A stretch of DNA of 64,000 nucleotides from assembly GCA_027493615.1 (NCBI GenBank), contig JAOSKK010000023.1, forward strand, positions 806,001 through 870,000, read 5' to 3'. Below are positions 10,918 through 20,708 of the stretch, piece by piece (within the stretch, counting starts at the first letter, position 1; each line of letters starts with the position of its first letter). The DNA is from Verrucomicrobiota bacterium (lineage in GTDB: Bacteria; Verrucomicrobiota; Verrucomicrobiia; Limisphaerales; J093). The translations under genes were made by a program, and so were the position numbers. The notes below the pieces were generated by a model. The model did no database searches. It saw nothing but the letters and a program-made list of their open reading frames with translations, and was not told the DNA's origin.

Positions 10918-11294
10918 AGTTCGGGTGGGATGGTAGCAAGAGCCTGGCCAGATGGGGAGCCAGTCCGCCAGCGAGCCTCCCCCGGAGGCGGTCGTCCGGT
11001 GCCAAGCGCATCCCGAATGAAGGTCAGCCGTCTTGGACGCCTCCGGTGTCACGCCACGACGTCAACCGGGACGTCGTTTCATGAACGCGATGCCCGCTTC
11101 GTTGGGTTCCAGGCAACTGCGGTTCCAGGGTTCACGCCTCCCTCAGCCCCATCCCCGATGTTCGTGATCGGTGGAGAATCCAAGACGAAGCGTCCCTTCA
11201 CCGATTACCAACATCGGGGATTGGAAAGCGCCGTGGTTCTCTTGGATCTGCCCAGGGGAAGCTCCAGGGTTCCAGGTGGCGAACCCGGCCCCTC
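10918..11294. other. Intergenic region with family B repeat
   Basis: About 375 bases separating two minus-strand genes. It holds the family B copy at 11152-11221 and flanking text shared with the 28.4-kb copy (CCAGGGTTCACG, CCCTCAGCC). I see no gene in it. Confidence 0.5.
11152..11221. repeat. Family B inverted repeat, copy 2
   Basis: Left arm GATGTTCGTGATCGGTGGAG and right arm ACCGATTACCAACATCGGGG form an imperfect hairpin. This copy has diverged more than the other two. Confidence 0.82.
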
Positions 11295-12822
11295 CTATGG
11301 TTCCTCCTCCGCGTCAGTCGGCAGGGGGGCGGGGCGGGGCGGGTCGAAGAGAATCTCGGTGAGGCCCAACTCGCGCACGAGCCAGTTGAGGTCATCCTGC
11401 CGGCCCGAGGCCCGGTTGCGCTCGTCCAGCGAGCGGATGCGGTCCTTCATCAGCCGGATCACCCGGGGTCGCAATCGCGGGTCGGCGACCGCCTGGCGGG
11501 GCGTGTGGTTCTCGAGGGCAGGCACGGGTTCATCCGGGAACCGGCGATCCTGCTCGAGCAGCAGTTCCTCGCTCGAGGGAGGGGTGCTGCCGGACGTGGT
11601 CGGCTGGGTGAGCATCGAGGTGGCAATCGCCAGTCGCTGCGGGTTCTCGCGGAGACGCGGCGGCACCAGCGCCTCGTTGAAGCCGGGTTCCTCGCGCAGG
11701 AAGCGATCCACCATATCGTCGCGGATCTCCGACACGAACTCCACGTCGCCGCCCATGAGCTGCTCGAAGGCATGGCGCAGGCGGGCGAGCCGATCGATGC
11801 CGATGGCACTGAGCCGGCACAGGCTGTGGCCGAAACGGACCGAACCCAGCAACGGTCGGCTTCCGGTGACGTGCAGTTCGACCCCGGGTGTGGGATCAAA
11901 CCAAGTGTACTCGACGAGGCGGTCGTCGGTGATCTCGTCGCGATTCAGCAATTCGCGTTGGACCTCGCTGGAGGCGTCGAGGCGCGCCAACAGCGCCGCG
12001 AGGGGTTGGCGCGGTCGATAGGTGGCAGTGCCCCACTCGGCAGCCAGGCTGGAGATCAGGGCGCGCCGCCGGAACAACGCGGTCGCACGCATCGCCTCCA
12101 TGAAGCGGGCCGCATGTTCGAAGAGCCAGCGGACCAGCGCCGGGCGTTCGGTGGGCCCGCCGAGGTGGCGGACGGTTTCCTCGACGACCTCCAGCGCATC
12201 GAAAGGTTCCATCGAGGGCAGGACACTGGCGGCACCACTGATCCGCCAGTAGAACGGGAGTGGATAGATGGAACCGACGAGCACGGTGAAGCGGTTGGCC
12301 TTGGCGGCCAGACCGCGGTCGCAGATGCGCAACGGCACGACCGGATCCGCCAGCAGATCCACCGCTTCCGGTGGTCTCGGCGTCCAGAACCCGGTGCACT
12401 TCGAGCAAGGCCACCCGGCTTTGCATCTGACCCTGGAAGACCACGCGCTCGTCGTTGCGCAGCCCGACGAATCCGGTGCGCTGCCAGCGTTCGGCACAGG
12501 TCAACCCCGCCTGATCCCGGACGCCGAACAGATGCCAGCCGATCAGCAGGTTGGACACGTCAAGCGCCCCCTCGCGCAGGGCCCGCTGCATCGCCTCCCG
12601 CAGGGTGGTCAGTTCCGATGCGTGCTCGAGCAGCCAGACCGTGCTCTTTTCGGACAGCCGCTGTTCGACCTCGAGCGCCAGCTCGTAGTTCGCCGGGTCG
12701 AACGGATTGTGTTCGCACCCGACGGGGCAGGCGATCTTCGAGATGCGGCCCTCCCCACACTCGACGCTGGTGATGACGCGCTCGAGAGCGGGGCAATGAC
12801 GTTTCTTGGCGACCTTGCTCAT
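11295..12822 (-). CDS. Conserved-looking protein of unknown function, Cys-rich N-terminus (one frameshift)
   Basis: I do not recognise this protein of about 508 residues. It has no signal peptide or membrane span. The N-terminus carries cysteines at positions 10, 22, 32 and 36 (CPALERV, VECGEG, IACPVGCEHNPF), a spacing that could bind zinc. Most of the rest looks helical and is Leu/Arg-rich. A frame break near 12370 joins LLEVHRVLDAE to PPEAVDLLADPVVPLRICD. The start ATG 12822 lies 12 bases after the aldolase stop, so the two are probably co-transcribed. The C-terminus is acidic (LPTDAEEEP). Confidence 0.7.
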
Positions 12823-12834
12823 GGCGACAGTACG

Positions 12835-13587
12835 CTAAAGTCCGAGTTGCCCCTGACGATAGGCTTCGTCGGGCCGGACGGTGATGCGCTCGACGTGTTG
12901 CGGCAGCAGGAACGTCGGCCCCCCCATGGCCGCGGCCCCACAGAAGATCGTCGCCGCCTTTTCGGCCATCAGGAGGCAGGCCATCACCGCCTGGGGCGTG
13001 GCGCCGAGCGCGATCACCCCGTGGTTCTGGAGCACGATCAACCGCGGCACCCGGCCGTGATCGCGCAAATAATCCTTCGTGCGCTCCCGGATCTGCCAGG
13101 CCAGCGGCAGGCCCGGGTCCGCGTAGGGCACGTACACAGACGCGGGTCCGCAGAACACAATTTCATCCGGGAACATGCGGTGCTCGGCAAAGTCCCGCGC
13201 CCGCGGCGAGCACAGGATCTGGTTCACGTGCACCGGGTGGCAGTGGCCGACGAAGCCGACGCCGTCCAGCGTGAGCAGCCAGGCATGAAAGGTGGCTTCG
13301 ATGCTCGGCCGGCGCGACTGCGGATCGACGCGGGCCTCGAGCAACGCCTTTTCGAAGGCGGCATCGGGCAGGCTCTTGCGGTCCAGCAACGACACCAGCT
13401 TGGCCGTGTCGCACACCGTCACGTCCCCGGCCTGCAAGTCCGCCAGACGCCCGCCGCTGGCCTTGACGGCGAATTGGGTCGGGCTGAGCCGCACCGACGT
13501 GTTGCCCTCACCAAGAATCGCCAGCGAACGGTCCGGTCGGCCGATCTCGTGCGAGAGCTCGAGCAACGCCGCAATGTCATCCTGCAT
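12835..13587 (-). CDS. Class II aldolase/adducin family protein
   Basis: 250 residues, normal size for the fuculose/rhamnulose phosphate aldolase and ribulose-phosphate epimerase family. The metal-binding pattern is present: Glu in SIEATFHAWLL, the HxH pair in VGHCHPVHVNQ, and the third His in LQNHGVIALG. The phosphate-loop-like GEGNTSVRLS sits at residues 25-34 and KASGG near 42. These enzymes are cytoplasmic zinc aldolases that cut a phosphorylated ketose to dihydroxyacetone phosphate and an aldehyde. The exact substrate cannot be read from the sequence. The divergent sugar importer and the sugar-acid dehydratase upstream support a role in sugar breakdown. ATG 13587 gives a family-like N-terminus. 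Confidence 0.85.
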   Translation of the reverse strand: MQDDIAALLELSHEIGRPDRSLAILGEGNTSVRLSPTQFAVKASGGRLADLQAGDVTVCDTAKLVSLLDRKSLPDAAFEKALLEARVDPQSRRPSIEATFHAWLLTLDGVGFVGHCHPVHVNQILCSPRARDFAEHRMFPDEIVFCGPASVYVPYADPGLPLAWQIRERTKDYLRDHGRVPRLIVLQNHGVIALGATPQAVMACLLMAEKAATIFCGAAAMGGPTFLLPQHVERITVRPDEAYRQGQLGL

Positions 13588-13659
13588 GCGGCAATTCCAA
13601 CCTGTGACACGCCGGGCCGCCAAGCGGCAAAGCGCCGTTCCGCAGGGGAGGCGAAAGAC

Positions 13660-13765
13660 GGAAAGCGGCGCTGGAAGACGCCGCACTCCAAACGCTTGGC
13701 GCCTGCCGGGCGGGGCGGACCTCGCGTCAGCGTCGGGAGTGCGGCACTCGCCAACGCCGCTTTGC
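13660..13765. repeat. Family C inverted repeat, copy 2
   Basis: Arms GAAAGCGGCGCTGGAAGACG and its near complement around 13735-13765 lie in the 220-base gap between the divergent aldolase and ABC transporter genes, where the promoters should be. Confidence 0.8.
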
Positions 13766-13810
13766 GGTTGAAGCGAGCCCGGGTTCCGTCGAACACTCCC
13801 CGCGTCCGCC

Positions 13811-15342
13811 ATGACCGCCGAAAGCGCCCCAGCCGTCCCGGCGCCCCTGGTCCGCCTCCGGGGATCCGGAAGCGCTTCGGCCCCGTGCCCGTCCTGCGCG
13901 GGATCGATCTCGACCTGTTTCCCGGCGAGGTGCTGGTGCTGGCCGGCGAGAACGGCGCCGGGAAGAGCACGCTGATCAAGATTCTGGGCGGAGTCCACGC
14001 CGACTTTGAAGGCACCATCGAGATCGCCGGGCGCGCCGTCCGCCCGCGGTCGCCCCTCGAAGCCGCGGCGCTCGGCGTGGCCATCATCTTCCAGGAGCTT
14101 TCCCTGGTGCCCACCCTGACCGTTGCCGACAACATCTTCCTCGGCCGGCCCCTCACCCGCCGCGGATTCGTGGATGACGCCGCGCAGCGCGAGGCCGCCC
14201 GCCGACTGCTCGACCAGCTTGGACTCGACCTCGACGTGGACCGGCGGGTCGAAGAACTGCCGCTGGTCCAACAGCAACTCACCGAAATCGCCAAGGCCCT
14301 GGCGCGCGACGCCCGCGTCCTGGTGCTCGACGAGCCCACCAGCGCGCTCAACACCCCCGAGGTCGAGAAACTGTTCGCCCTCCTCCGCGATCTCCAGGCC
14401 CGGGGCTGCGGGCTGATTTACATCACGCACAAGATGGAGGAGATCGAACGCATCGCCGACCGCATCTGCGTGTTGCGCGACGGCGAACACGTCGGGACGG
14501 CGCCCGCGGCCGAACTGCCGCCCGCGACCCTGGTCCGCTGGATGGTGGGGCGCGAAGTCGAGCAGCAGTTCCCGCGGCATGCCGCCCGGCCGGGCGCCGA
14601 GCGGCTGCGACTCGAACGTTTCTCGGTCTGGCGCGGCGACCGCGCGGCGCGGCCGGTCGTGGCCGGGGTTTCGCTGCGCGTCCATGCGGGCGAGATCCTG
14701 GGCGTGGCCGGCCTGCAGGGGTCCGGGGCGAGCGATTTGCTGGCGGGCCTGTTCGGGGCTTACGCCGGCGCCGTGGACGGGGCCGCCTGGCTCGACGGGC
14801 AACCGCTGGAGATTGCCTCCCCGCGACGCGCGATTGACCAGGGTCTGGCCTGGCTGACCAACGACCGCAAGGCGACCGGGTTGATCCTGCCACTCTCGAT
14901 CATCGCCAACGCCACACTGGCCGATCTGCCCCGGCTCTCGCCCGGCGGCTGGCGCCGGCCGGAACGCGAGGTGGCGGTGACGCGGGAGCTGGGCGCGACG
15001 CTGTCGTTGCGCGCGGCGTCGCTCGAGCTCGAGGTGGGCTGGTTGTCCGGGGGCAACCAGCAGAAGGTGGCGCTGGCCAAGTGGCTGCAGACGCGACCGC
15101 GCCTGCTCCTGCTCGACGAACCAACCCGCGGGGTGGACGTGGGCGCCAAGCGGGAGATCTACCAGCTCATGAACGACCTCACGGCGCAGGGGCTGGCGAT
15201 CCTGCTGATCACGTCCGAGCTGCCCGAACTGCTGGCCATGAGCGACCGCATCGTGGTGCTGCACCGCGGCCGGTTGACCGCGGAACTGACCCGGGCGGAA
15301 GCGACGCCGGAGCGTGTCCTGGCGGCCGCAATGGGCGGTTGA
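13811..15342 (+). CDS. Sugar ABC transporter ATP-binding protein, two-domain RbsA/MglA type
   Basis: About 510 residues with two nucleotide-binding domains in tandem. Domain 1: Walker A GENGAGKST, a degenerate signature LPLVQQQ, Walker B VLVLDEPTS. Domain 2: an altered Walker A (GLQGSGASDLL, lacking the usual Lys), signature LSGGNQQKVALAKW, Walker B LLLLDEPTRGVDVG. This asymmetry is normal for the family, which powers uptake of ribose, galactose, xylose and similar sugars. The start ATG 13811 (MTAESAPAVPAPLVRLRG) is in another frame from the body; one extra G in the run 13860-13863 joins them as LRGIRKRFGPV. The permease follows after the heptad tract. No periplasmic sugar-binding protein gene is in the window. 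Confidence 0.9.
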
Positions 15343-15561
15343 AGGTTGAACGTTGAACGTTGGATGTTGGATGTTGGACGTTGGATGTTGAAAGTTCGAA
15401 GTCCGAAGTCCGAAGTCCGAAGGGCAAAGTTGACCGGTGCCTGCCTGCTTGAGCTTTGGGCTTTGATTGGTGATGCGAGAGTCGGAATCTGAGGTCTGGG
15501 GTCCGTGGTCCGTAGTCCCTGGTCCCTGATCTCTGGTCCCTGATCTCTGGTCTCTGGTCCA
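15338..15561. repeat. Tract of 32 degenerate 7-bp tandem units
   Basis: From the stop codon of the ATPase gene onward the DNA can be cut into 32 successive heptamers in one unbroken register. Units drift gradually along the tract: GTTGAAC, GTTGGAT, GTTCGAA, GTCCGAA (three in a row), GTTGACC, TGAGCTT, TGATTGG, GGGTCCG, TGGTCCC, TGATCTC (alternating with TGGTCCC). It fills the gap to the permease start at 15576. Low-complexity heptad tracts of this sort are known as STRR elements in cyanobacteria; here I infer slippage or template-switch growth. Confidence 0.85.
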
Positions 15562-15575
15562 TCATCTGAACCGTT

Positions 15576-16591
15576 GTGAAAGCTGTGCACTCCGCGGAAA
15601 CCGCACCGCCCTTGCTGGTGCGATTGTGGGCCAACCCGGCGAGCCGGGCGCTGATCGCGCTGGTGTTGGTGGGCTTGCTGGGCTGTGTGTTCAATGCCGA
15701 CGGGGCGTTCTTCAAGCCCGGCACGCATCGGGACGCGCTGCGGCAGGCGTCGGTGTTCGGCATCCTGGCGTGCGGCATGACGCTGGTGATCATCAGCGGC
15801 GGGATCGACCTGGCCGTGGGCAGCGTGCTGGCGTTGACGGCAGTGACGTTCTCGCTGCTGAGCATCCACTGGGGATGGTCGCCGTGGTTGGGCGTCCCGC
15901 TCTGCCTGGCCTTCGGCGGACTGTGCGGAGGCGTGGCAGGCGGGATCACGGCGGGGTTTCGCATCCAGCCCTTCATCGCCACCCTGGCCATGATGGTGTT
16001 TGCGCGCGGTTTGGCGAAGACGCTCTCGGGCGGGATGAAGGTCTCCCGGGTGGTGAAAACCGCGGACGGTGGGTACGAGAACGTGCCCGTGCCGGGCGTG
16101 TTCCGGCTGATTGACGACCGGATCCTGGGGATCACGTGGCGGTGGTGACCGTGATTTTTGTGGTGGCGGCCTTGCTGACGTGGCTGTTGCTGGCGCGGCA
16201 TCGTTGGGGGCGCGAGCTGTACGCCATCGGCGGCAATGAAGAAGCTGCCCGGCTTTCGGGCGTGCCGGTCTTGCGAACCAAGGTGCTGGCCTACGCGGCG
16301 AGCGGTCTGCTCGCGGCGCTCGCGGGAATCTGCCAGGCGGCCCAGGAACAGCAGGGCGACCCCGAGGCCGGCGCAGGCTACGAGTTGACGGCCATCGCCA
16401 TCGTCGTCATCGGCGGCACCCCGCTCTCCGGCGGGCGGGGCGGCATCGGACTGACCCTGCTCGGCACGCTCACCATCGGCTATCTGGAGAAAATCCTGAG
16501 CATCAATGCGGTGCCGGAGGCGAGCCGGCTGATGCTGACCGGCGTCATCATCGTGGCTGCCGTCCTCACCCAGCGACGGCGAAGGTCTTGA
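15576..16591 (+). CDS. Sugar ABC transporter permease, RbsC type (one frameshift)
   Basis: About 338 residues, the family norm. Several membrane spans are visible (ALIALVLVGLLGCVF, MTLVIISGGIDLAVGSVLAL, WLGVPLCLAFGGLCGG, AVVTVIFVVAALLTWLLL). The RbsC hallmark SGGIDLAVGS and the cytoplasmic EAA-like loop YAIGGNEEAARLSGVPV are present, as is GGTPLSGGRGGIGLTLLG. One base is missing near 16136, where ILGIT should continue directly to AVVTVIF. The GTG start at 15576 follows the heptad tract. Works with the ATPase encoded just upstream to import a sugar. Confidence 0.88.
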
Positions 16592-16621
16592 ATCCGCGCT
16601 CAGCCCGGGCGCTTCGTGCCC

Positions 16622-16725
16622 GCTGTAGGCGCCGACGTAAGGAGGCGGTGTGAGTAGGTGCCGACGTAAGGAGGCGGTGCGAGTCAGGGGGTGCGGCACT
16701 TCGCCTCCTCACGTCGGCGCCTACG
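16622..16725. repeat. Family A inverted repeat, copy 3, with a doubled left arm
   Basis: Left arm appears twice (16624-16647 and about 16655-16677, GTAGGCGCCGACGTAAGG), the right arm once (16701-16725). It lies between the convergent permease and VWA genes. Confidence 0.85.
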
Positions 16726-16788
16726 GTCCTTCGCGGTTCCTTGTGCCGTATGAAACCGCCCGTCCCGGGGGAAGGCGGCGCGCGCGAT

Positions 16789-17463
16789 TCAGACCGTCCC
16801 CCAGCCGGGCGGCGGGAGCGCGACCTGTTCGTCCGTGCGGGACTGGGCCACGGCTTCCATGCTGCGCGACAGCCACACAAACATCTCGGTGAAATTCAGG
16901 CCGCGCAGCTTGACCGGGGTGCGCACAACAATCTGCGCGAGCCGTTCGAGATTCGCGTCCTCGACGCCGACGGCGAAGAAGGCGACGCGTTTGGCGGCCT
17001 CGTCGCCCTTCAAACGCTGGGTCGCGGCTTCCACGATGCTGTCGGGTTCGCCCTGCGGTTCGCCGTCGGTGATCATGAACACCCACGGGCGGTAATAGGC
17101 GATGCCGTTGGCGCGGTACTGTTGCTTGCGGGCCTGGAGGAGATCGAGGGCCTTGTGGATCGCGCCGCCCATGAAGGTCTGGCCCTGGGCGGTGAGGCGG
17201 GGCGGCTCGAAGCGCTCTGCCGTGGTGAAGTCGTGGGCGAGCTTGATCTCGTTGTCGAACGTGACCACGGCGACCTCGACGCGCCGGCAGGCCATGGGGT
17301 CTTTGACGAGCTGCTCCTTGAAGGCGGCGAGACCCTCGTTGAGGGCGGCGATGGGCGCGCCCTGCATCGAGCCGGAGGTGTCGAGCAGCAACACACAGGG
17401 GCAACGCGGCTCGGGGTTCTCGGCGAACTCAATCGCCTCTTCGAGTTTCAGGTTCTCGGGCAT
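16789..17463 (-). CDS. VWA-domain protein, TerY-like
   Basis: 224 residues that are essentially one von Willebrand factor A domain. The metal-ion site is complete: DTSGSMQGAP near residue 29, the Thr in GQTFMGGAIHKAL, and ITDGEPQGEPD. The architecture and text (VAVVTFDNEIKLAHDF, FTEMFVWLSRSMEAVAQS) match TerY-type proteins linked to tellurite-resistance-like stress systems, which act in the cytoplasm. No other ter gene is nearby, so the link is only by family. ATG 17463 (MPENLKLEEAIEF) is favoured over the open frame to 17646 because the extension is not VWA-like. Confidence 0.85.
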   Translation of the reverse strand: MPENLKLEEAIEFAENPEPRCPCVLLLDTSGSMQGAPIAALNEGLAAFKEQLVKDPMACRRVEVAVVTFDNEIKLAHDFTTAERFEPPRLTAQGQTFMGGAIHKALDLLQARKQQYRANGIAYYRPWVFMITDGEPQGEPDSIVEAATQRLKGDEAAKRVAFFAVGVEDANLERLAQIVVRTPVKLRGLNFTEMFVWLSRSMEAVAQSRTDEQVALPPPGWGTV

Positions 17464-17672
17464 ACGCCTGGCGGCCGGGGAAGCCGGACCGCGGCTCAGC
17501 CCCGGGATGCTGGCCAGCTTGTAGCGGGGTGCCGGGGCGAAGGCAAGCGCTGGAACCGCCGAGGGCACGGAGCAACGACGCTTCCGTCTTCCGGCTGAGG
17601 GCCACCGAATCTGCGTCATCCGTGCCATCCGGAAAGCGCCAAGCAAGCTGAATGGTTCTTGTTAACTGCAAC

Positions 17673-19603
17673 GTGTTAGCCCTGGTAAATGGTCGAGAGC
17701 CAGGTAGCCGACCCTTACGCGGATGGGGGCGACCCTGTCCGTGGACGCTGGGGAAGGCCAACGCGCGAGCCGTAGCGTCCCGCGAACTCGGTTCGGCCTC
17801 GTTACGCGAAATCGGGAGTGGCCAGTCTGCCGGATTTGATGAAGCCTGCACCGGTGGGGAAGCCTCGATCACGTGCACCCACCGGACTCCCCGGGGTGGA
17901 AGGAGACAGCGCGCGCGGACAGAACCAGTCGGAACTTGGGAGGCCCGGTTCGGTGTCCTGGCTTGTCCAGGGCCACTCCCGGCGGGAAGCCATAACCGTC
18001 GGCGGGGCCGGATCGCGGCGTCGGATGGGCTCATAGTAGCGGCGAACCTTCGATCAAGTCGGAGGGGAGCGAAGGAGCCCTGGCCAGAGTCAAGCCGAGT
18101 CAGAGGTGCCGGGGGCTGATTGGTATGCAAGTGCCTACGACAGAACCGGTGGTGGAGGAGCTGACCTTTCGGGAAGCGATCCTGCCGCCGAACCTCCGGG
18201 AACTGAGACAGAAGCTGGGCCAGAAAGCCAAGCAACAGAAGCGATTCCGCTTCTACAGTCTCTACGGCCTGGTGTGTCGGCCGGAAGTGCTGGAAGCCGC
18301 GTGGGCGGCCGTACGGCGCAACGGCGGGGCACCGGGCGTGGACCAAGTGAGCATCGCACAGATCGGGGCGACGCCGGAAAGCGAAGCCGCCTTTCTGGAC
18401 GAACTGCAACGCAGCCTGCGGGAGAAGACCTACCGAGCCCAACCGGTGCGGCGGGTGTACATCCCCAAGGCGAACGGGAAATGGCGACCGCTGGGCATTC
18501 CGACGGTGCGGGACCGGGTGGTGCAGGCGGCGGTGTTGCTGATCCTGGAGCCGATCTTTGAAGCCGACTTCGAAGATTGCTCCTACGGGTTTCGGCCCGG
18601 ACGTTCGGCACACGACGCTCTGCAAGCCATTGAGGCCCATCTGAAGGGGGGCCTGGCGGCGGTGTATGATGCGGACCTGGCCGGCTACTTCGACAGCATT
18701 CCTCACGACAAGCTCATCGCCTGTCTGCGGATGCGCGTGGTGGACGGTTCGGTGCTGGGATTGATCCGACAATGGCTGAAGGCGCCGGTGGTGGAGCCGC
18801 CCAAGGACGGGAAACCGCCGACGGTGCAGCGCAATGACCGGGGCACGCCGCAAGGCGGGGTCCTGAGTCCGCTGCTGGCCAATGTGTATCTGCACTGGTT
18901 CGACCACGTCTTTCATCGGGCGGACGGGCCGGCGCAGTGGGCCAAGGCGAAGCTGGTCCGCTATGCGGACGACTTCGTGGTGTTGGCGCGGTACGTGAGT
19001 CCGCGTCTGCGCGACTGGCTCGAGGGCAAGCTGGAAGGCTGGCTGGGGTTGCAGATCAACCGGGAGAAAACCCGCGTGCTCGATCTGCGGCAACCGGGCC
19101 AGAGCCTGGATTTTCTGGGCTACACGTTTCGGCAGGACCGCGACCAGTATGGCCGCCCGCAGCGTTACTGGAACCTGGTGCCCTCGCGCAAGGCGGTGGC
19201 GCGGGAACGCGAGACGTTGCGGGGGTTGATCAGTCCGCAGCAATGCTCCACGCCGCTGCCGGAATTGGTCGGGCGCTTGAACCGTCACCTGCGGGGCTGG
19301 GCCAACTACTTTGGGCTCGGCTACCCGCGGAACGTGTTTCGGCACCTGAACCACTTCGTGCGGTATCGGTTGGGCCAGCATCTGCAGCGGCGCAGTCAAC
19401 GGGGCTGGCGGGCCCGCAAGGGGGTCAGCCTGTACGCGCACTTGGAACGGTTGGGACTGGTTCGTTTGTGAATGCGTTCTGGAAGAGACGACTCTGGCGA
19501 GAGCCGGATGGGGGAAATCTCCATGTCCGGTTCGACGAGGGAGAGGGGAGCGGCGGTCATTGGTCCTCGGACCTTTCATCCCGTGCTCTCCTCTCTACTC
19601 TAC
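17673..19603 (+). mobile_element. Group II intron with internal maturase gene
   Basis: About 1.93 kb. The presumed 5' end is GTGTTAGCCCTGGTAA at 17673, a variant of the GUGYG consensus. Domain V is the 33-base hairpin at 19501-19533 (GAGCCGGATG, then a GAAA-type loop, closing GTCCGGTTC). Domain VI runs 19537-19599, with arms GAGGGAGAGGGGAGC and GCTCTCCTCTCTACTC; the unpaired A at 19597 is the likely branch point, and the intron should end with AC at 19603. It sits on the plus strand between two minus-strand genes, 18 bases past the GspF-like stop and about 210 bases upstream of the VWA start, so it interrupts no gene. End points are inferred by eye. Confidence 0.82.
18125..19471 (+). CDS. ltrA: Group II intron reverse transcriptase/maturase
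   Basis: 448 residues. Reverse-transcriptase blocks are in order: [80 protein letters not shown], the catalytic [10 protein letters not shown], and [20 protein letters not shown]. The maturase (X) domain follows ([21 protein letters not shown]). It ends without the C-terminal HNH endonuclease found in larger intron proteins, so insertion would depend on replication-fork or nicked targets. The gene is intact, so the intron may be mobile. It aids splicing and reverse-splices the intron RNA into DNA. Confidence 0.93.
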   Translation: MQVPTTEPVVEELTFREAILPPNLRELRQKLGQKAKQQKRFRFYSLYGLVCRPEVLEAAWAAVRRNGGAPGVDQVSIAQIGATPESEAAFLDELQRSLREKTYRAQPVRRVYIPKANGKWRPLGIPTVRDRVVQAAVLLILEPIFEADFEDCSYGFRPGRSAHDALQAIEAHLKGGLAAVYDADLAGYFDSIPHDKLIACLRMRVVDGSVLGLIRQWLKAPVVEPPKDGKPPTVQRNDRGTPQGGVLSPLLANVYLHWFDHVFHRADGPAQWAKAKLVRYADDFVVLARYVSPRLRDWLEGKLEGWLGLQINREKTRVLDLRQPGQSLDFLGYTFRQDRDQYGRPQRYWNLVPSRKAVARERETLRGLISPQQCSTPLPELVGRLNRHLRGWANYFGLGYPRNVFRHLNHFVRYRLGQHLQRRSQRGWRARKGVSLYAHLERLGLVRL

Positions 19604-19621
19604 CGGTCTCGTGTCGACCTG

Positions 19622-20647
19622 TCACTCGCCGCGCGTGGCGCCATCCAGGGCGTCGAGCATGCCTCCGAAATAACCAAGCCAGAAGGTGATCACGAAGTAG
19701 CCGATCAGGACGGCGATCAACAGCCCGATCAGCCGTGGCGTCCACTCGGCCATCTGCCGGTACAACCGGCTGGCCTCGTCCGTGTAGTCCCGGCACAGGT
19801 AGTTCAACGATTGATCCAGTCGCCCGCCCACTTCGCCGCTGCGATAGACGCTGACGAACTTCCCCGGGAACACACCCGTCCGACCAATCGCCTCGCCCGG
19901 GGTCTCGCCGGCCGCCATGCCGTGCAGCGCCTTTTCTGTCGCCCGACCCACCGCCGGCGAACCGCTGGCCGCCGCCGCGAGTTCCCAGGCCTTGAGCACG
20001 TTCACGCCGGCGTTCAGAAGCGCCTCCAGCGCCATCGTCAGCCGCGCCAGCGCCATCGAGCGCCGCGCCCGGCCCAGCAGGGGGACGTGATGCAGGAGTC
20101 GCTCCCACAGACTGCGCCAGGTCAGCGCCCGACCGCTCTGGTTGAGCAGGAAGATCCCACCTGAGACCGCTCCTATCAGGGCCAGCGCCTTGAGCTTGGG
20201 CGCGAGGTACCCCGCGACGTCCCCGTGCCAGACCAGGCGCGGCAGCGCGCTCGGCGGGAAGATCAGCAGGAGCAGGAGCACGAGAAAGGCCGGGTACGCG
20301 AGGTCCGTGAGGACGTTGCGCATCAGCTTGGCCCGCTCGCGATAGTACTCGGCCAGGCGCTGGCAGCAGGCGTCGAGGCGACCGCTCTTCTCGCCGGCGG
20401 CCATGAGGGCGATGTCGAACTCGGGCAGCCAACCGCGGCGCCGGGCCAGGGCTTCGGAGAAGGTGAAGCCCTGTTTGAGATCGTCGAGGACCCGGTCGAG
20501 CGATTGGCGGAACGCGGGGCTCGGCGGCGAGTTGCGGATGAGTTCGAGACCCTGGACCAGCGTCAGGCCGGACGTGAGCATGCCGCCGATCTGGTGGTAA
20601 AGCTCGCCGAAGCGGTCGAGCGTCCGCGGAGTGGTCAGCGCGCGCAT
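19622..20647 (-). CDS. Type II secretion/type IV pilus inner-membrane protein, GspF/PilC-like
   Basis: 341 residues with two T2SSF domains. Domain 1 has GGMLTSGLTLVQGLELI and FSEALARRRGWLPEFDIALM; domain 2 has MALEALLNAGVNVLKAWELA and GKFVSVYRSGEVGGRLDQSL. Three hydrophobic spans are visible (AYPAFLVLLLLLIF, LALIGAVSGGIFLL, PRLIGLLIAVLIGYFVITFW). The protein would form the platform for a pseudopilus motor. It is shorter than the GspF at 60229 (411 residues) and stands alone, with no ATPase beside it. ATG 20647 is chosen because the upstream extension overlaps the neighbouring gene and is not family-like. Confidence 0.85.
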   Translation of the reverse strand: MRALTTPRTLDRFGELYHQIGGMLTSGLTLVQGLELIRNSPPSPAFRQSLDRVLDDLKQGFTFSEALARRRGWLPEFDIALMAAGEKSGRLDACCQRLAEYYRERAKLMRNVLTDLAYPAFLVLLLLLIFPPSALPRLVWHGDVAGYLAPKLKALALIGAVSGGIFLLNQSGRALTWRSLWERLLHHVPLLGRARRSMALARLTMALEALLNAGVNVLKAWELAAAASGSPAVGRATEKALHGMAAGETPGEAIGRTGVFPGKFVSVYRSGEVGGRLDQSLNYLCRDYTDEASRLYRQMAEWTPRLIGLLIAVLIGYFVITFWLGYFGGMLDALDGATRGE

Positions 20648-20708
20648 GGGGGTGTTCGATGGCGCCAACGTGGCGCCGAACGCGCCGGAACTCAAGACTG
20701 CGTTGCCA

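Noticed and set aside
12268-13810. Long plus-strand extension of the ABC ATPase frame
   Set aside because: It lies opposite the Cys-rich protein and aldolase genes and has no family resemblance. The true ATPase start is ATG 13811, joined by a one-base correction.
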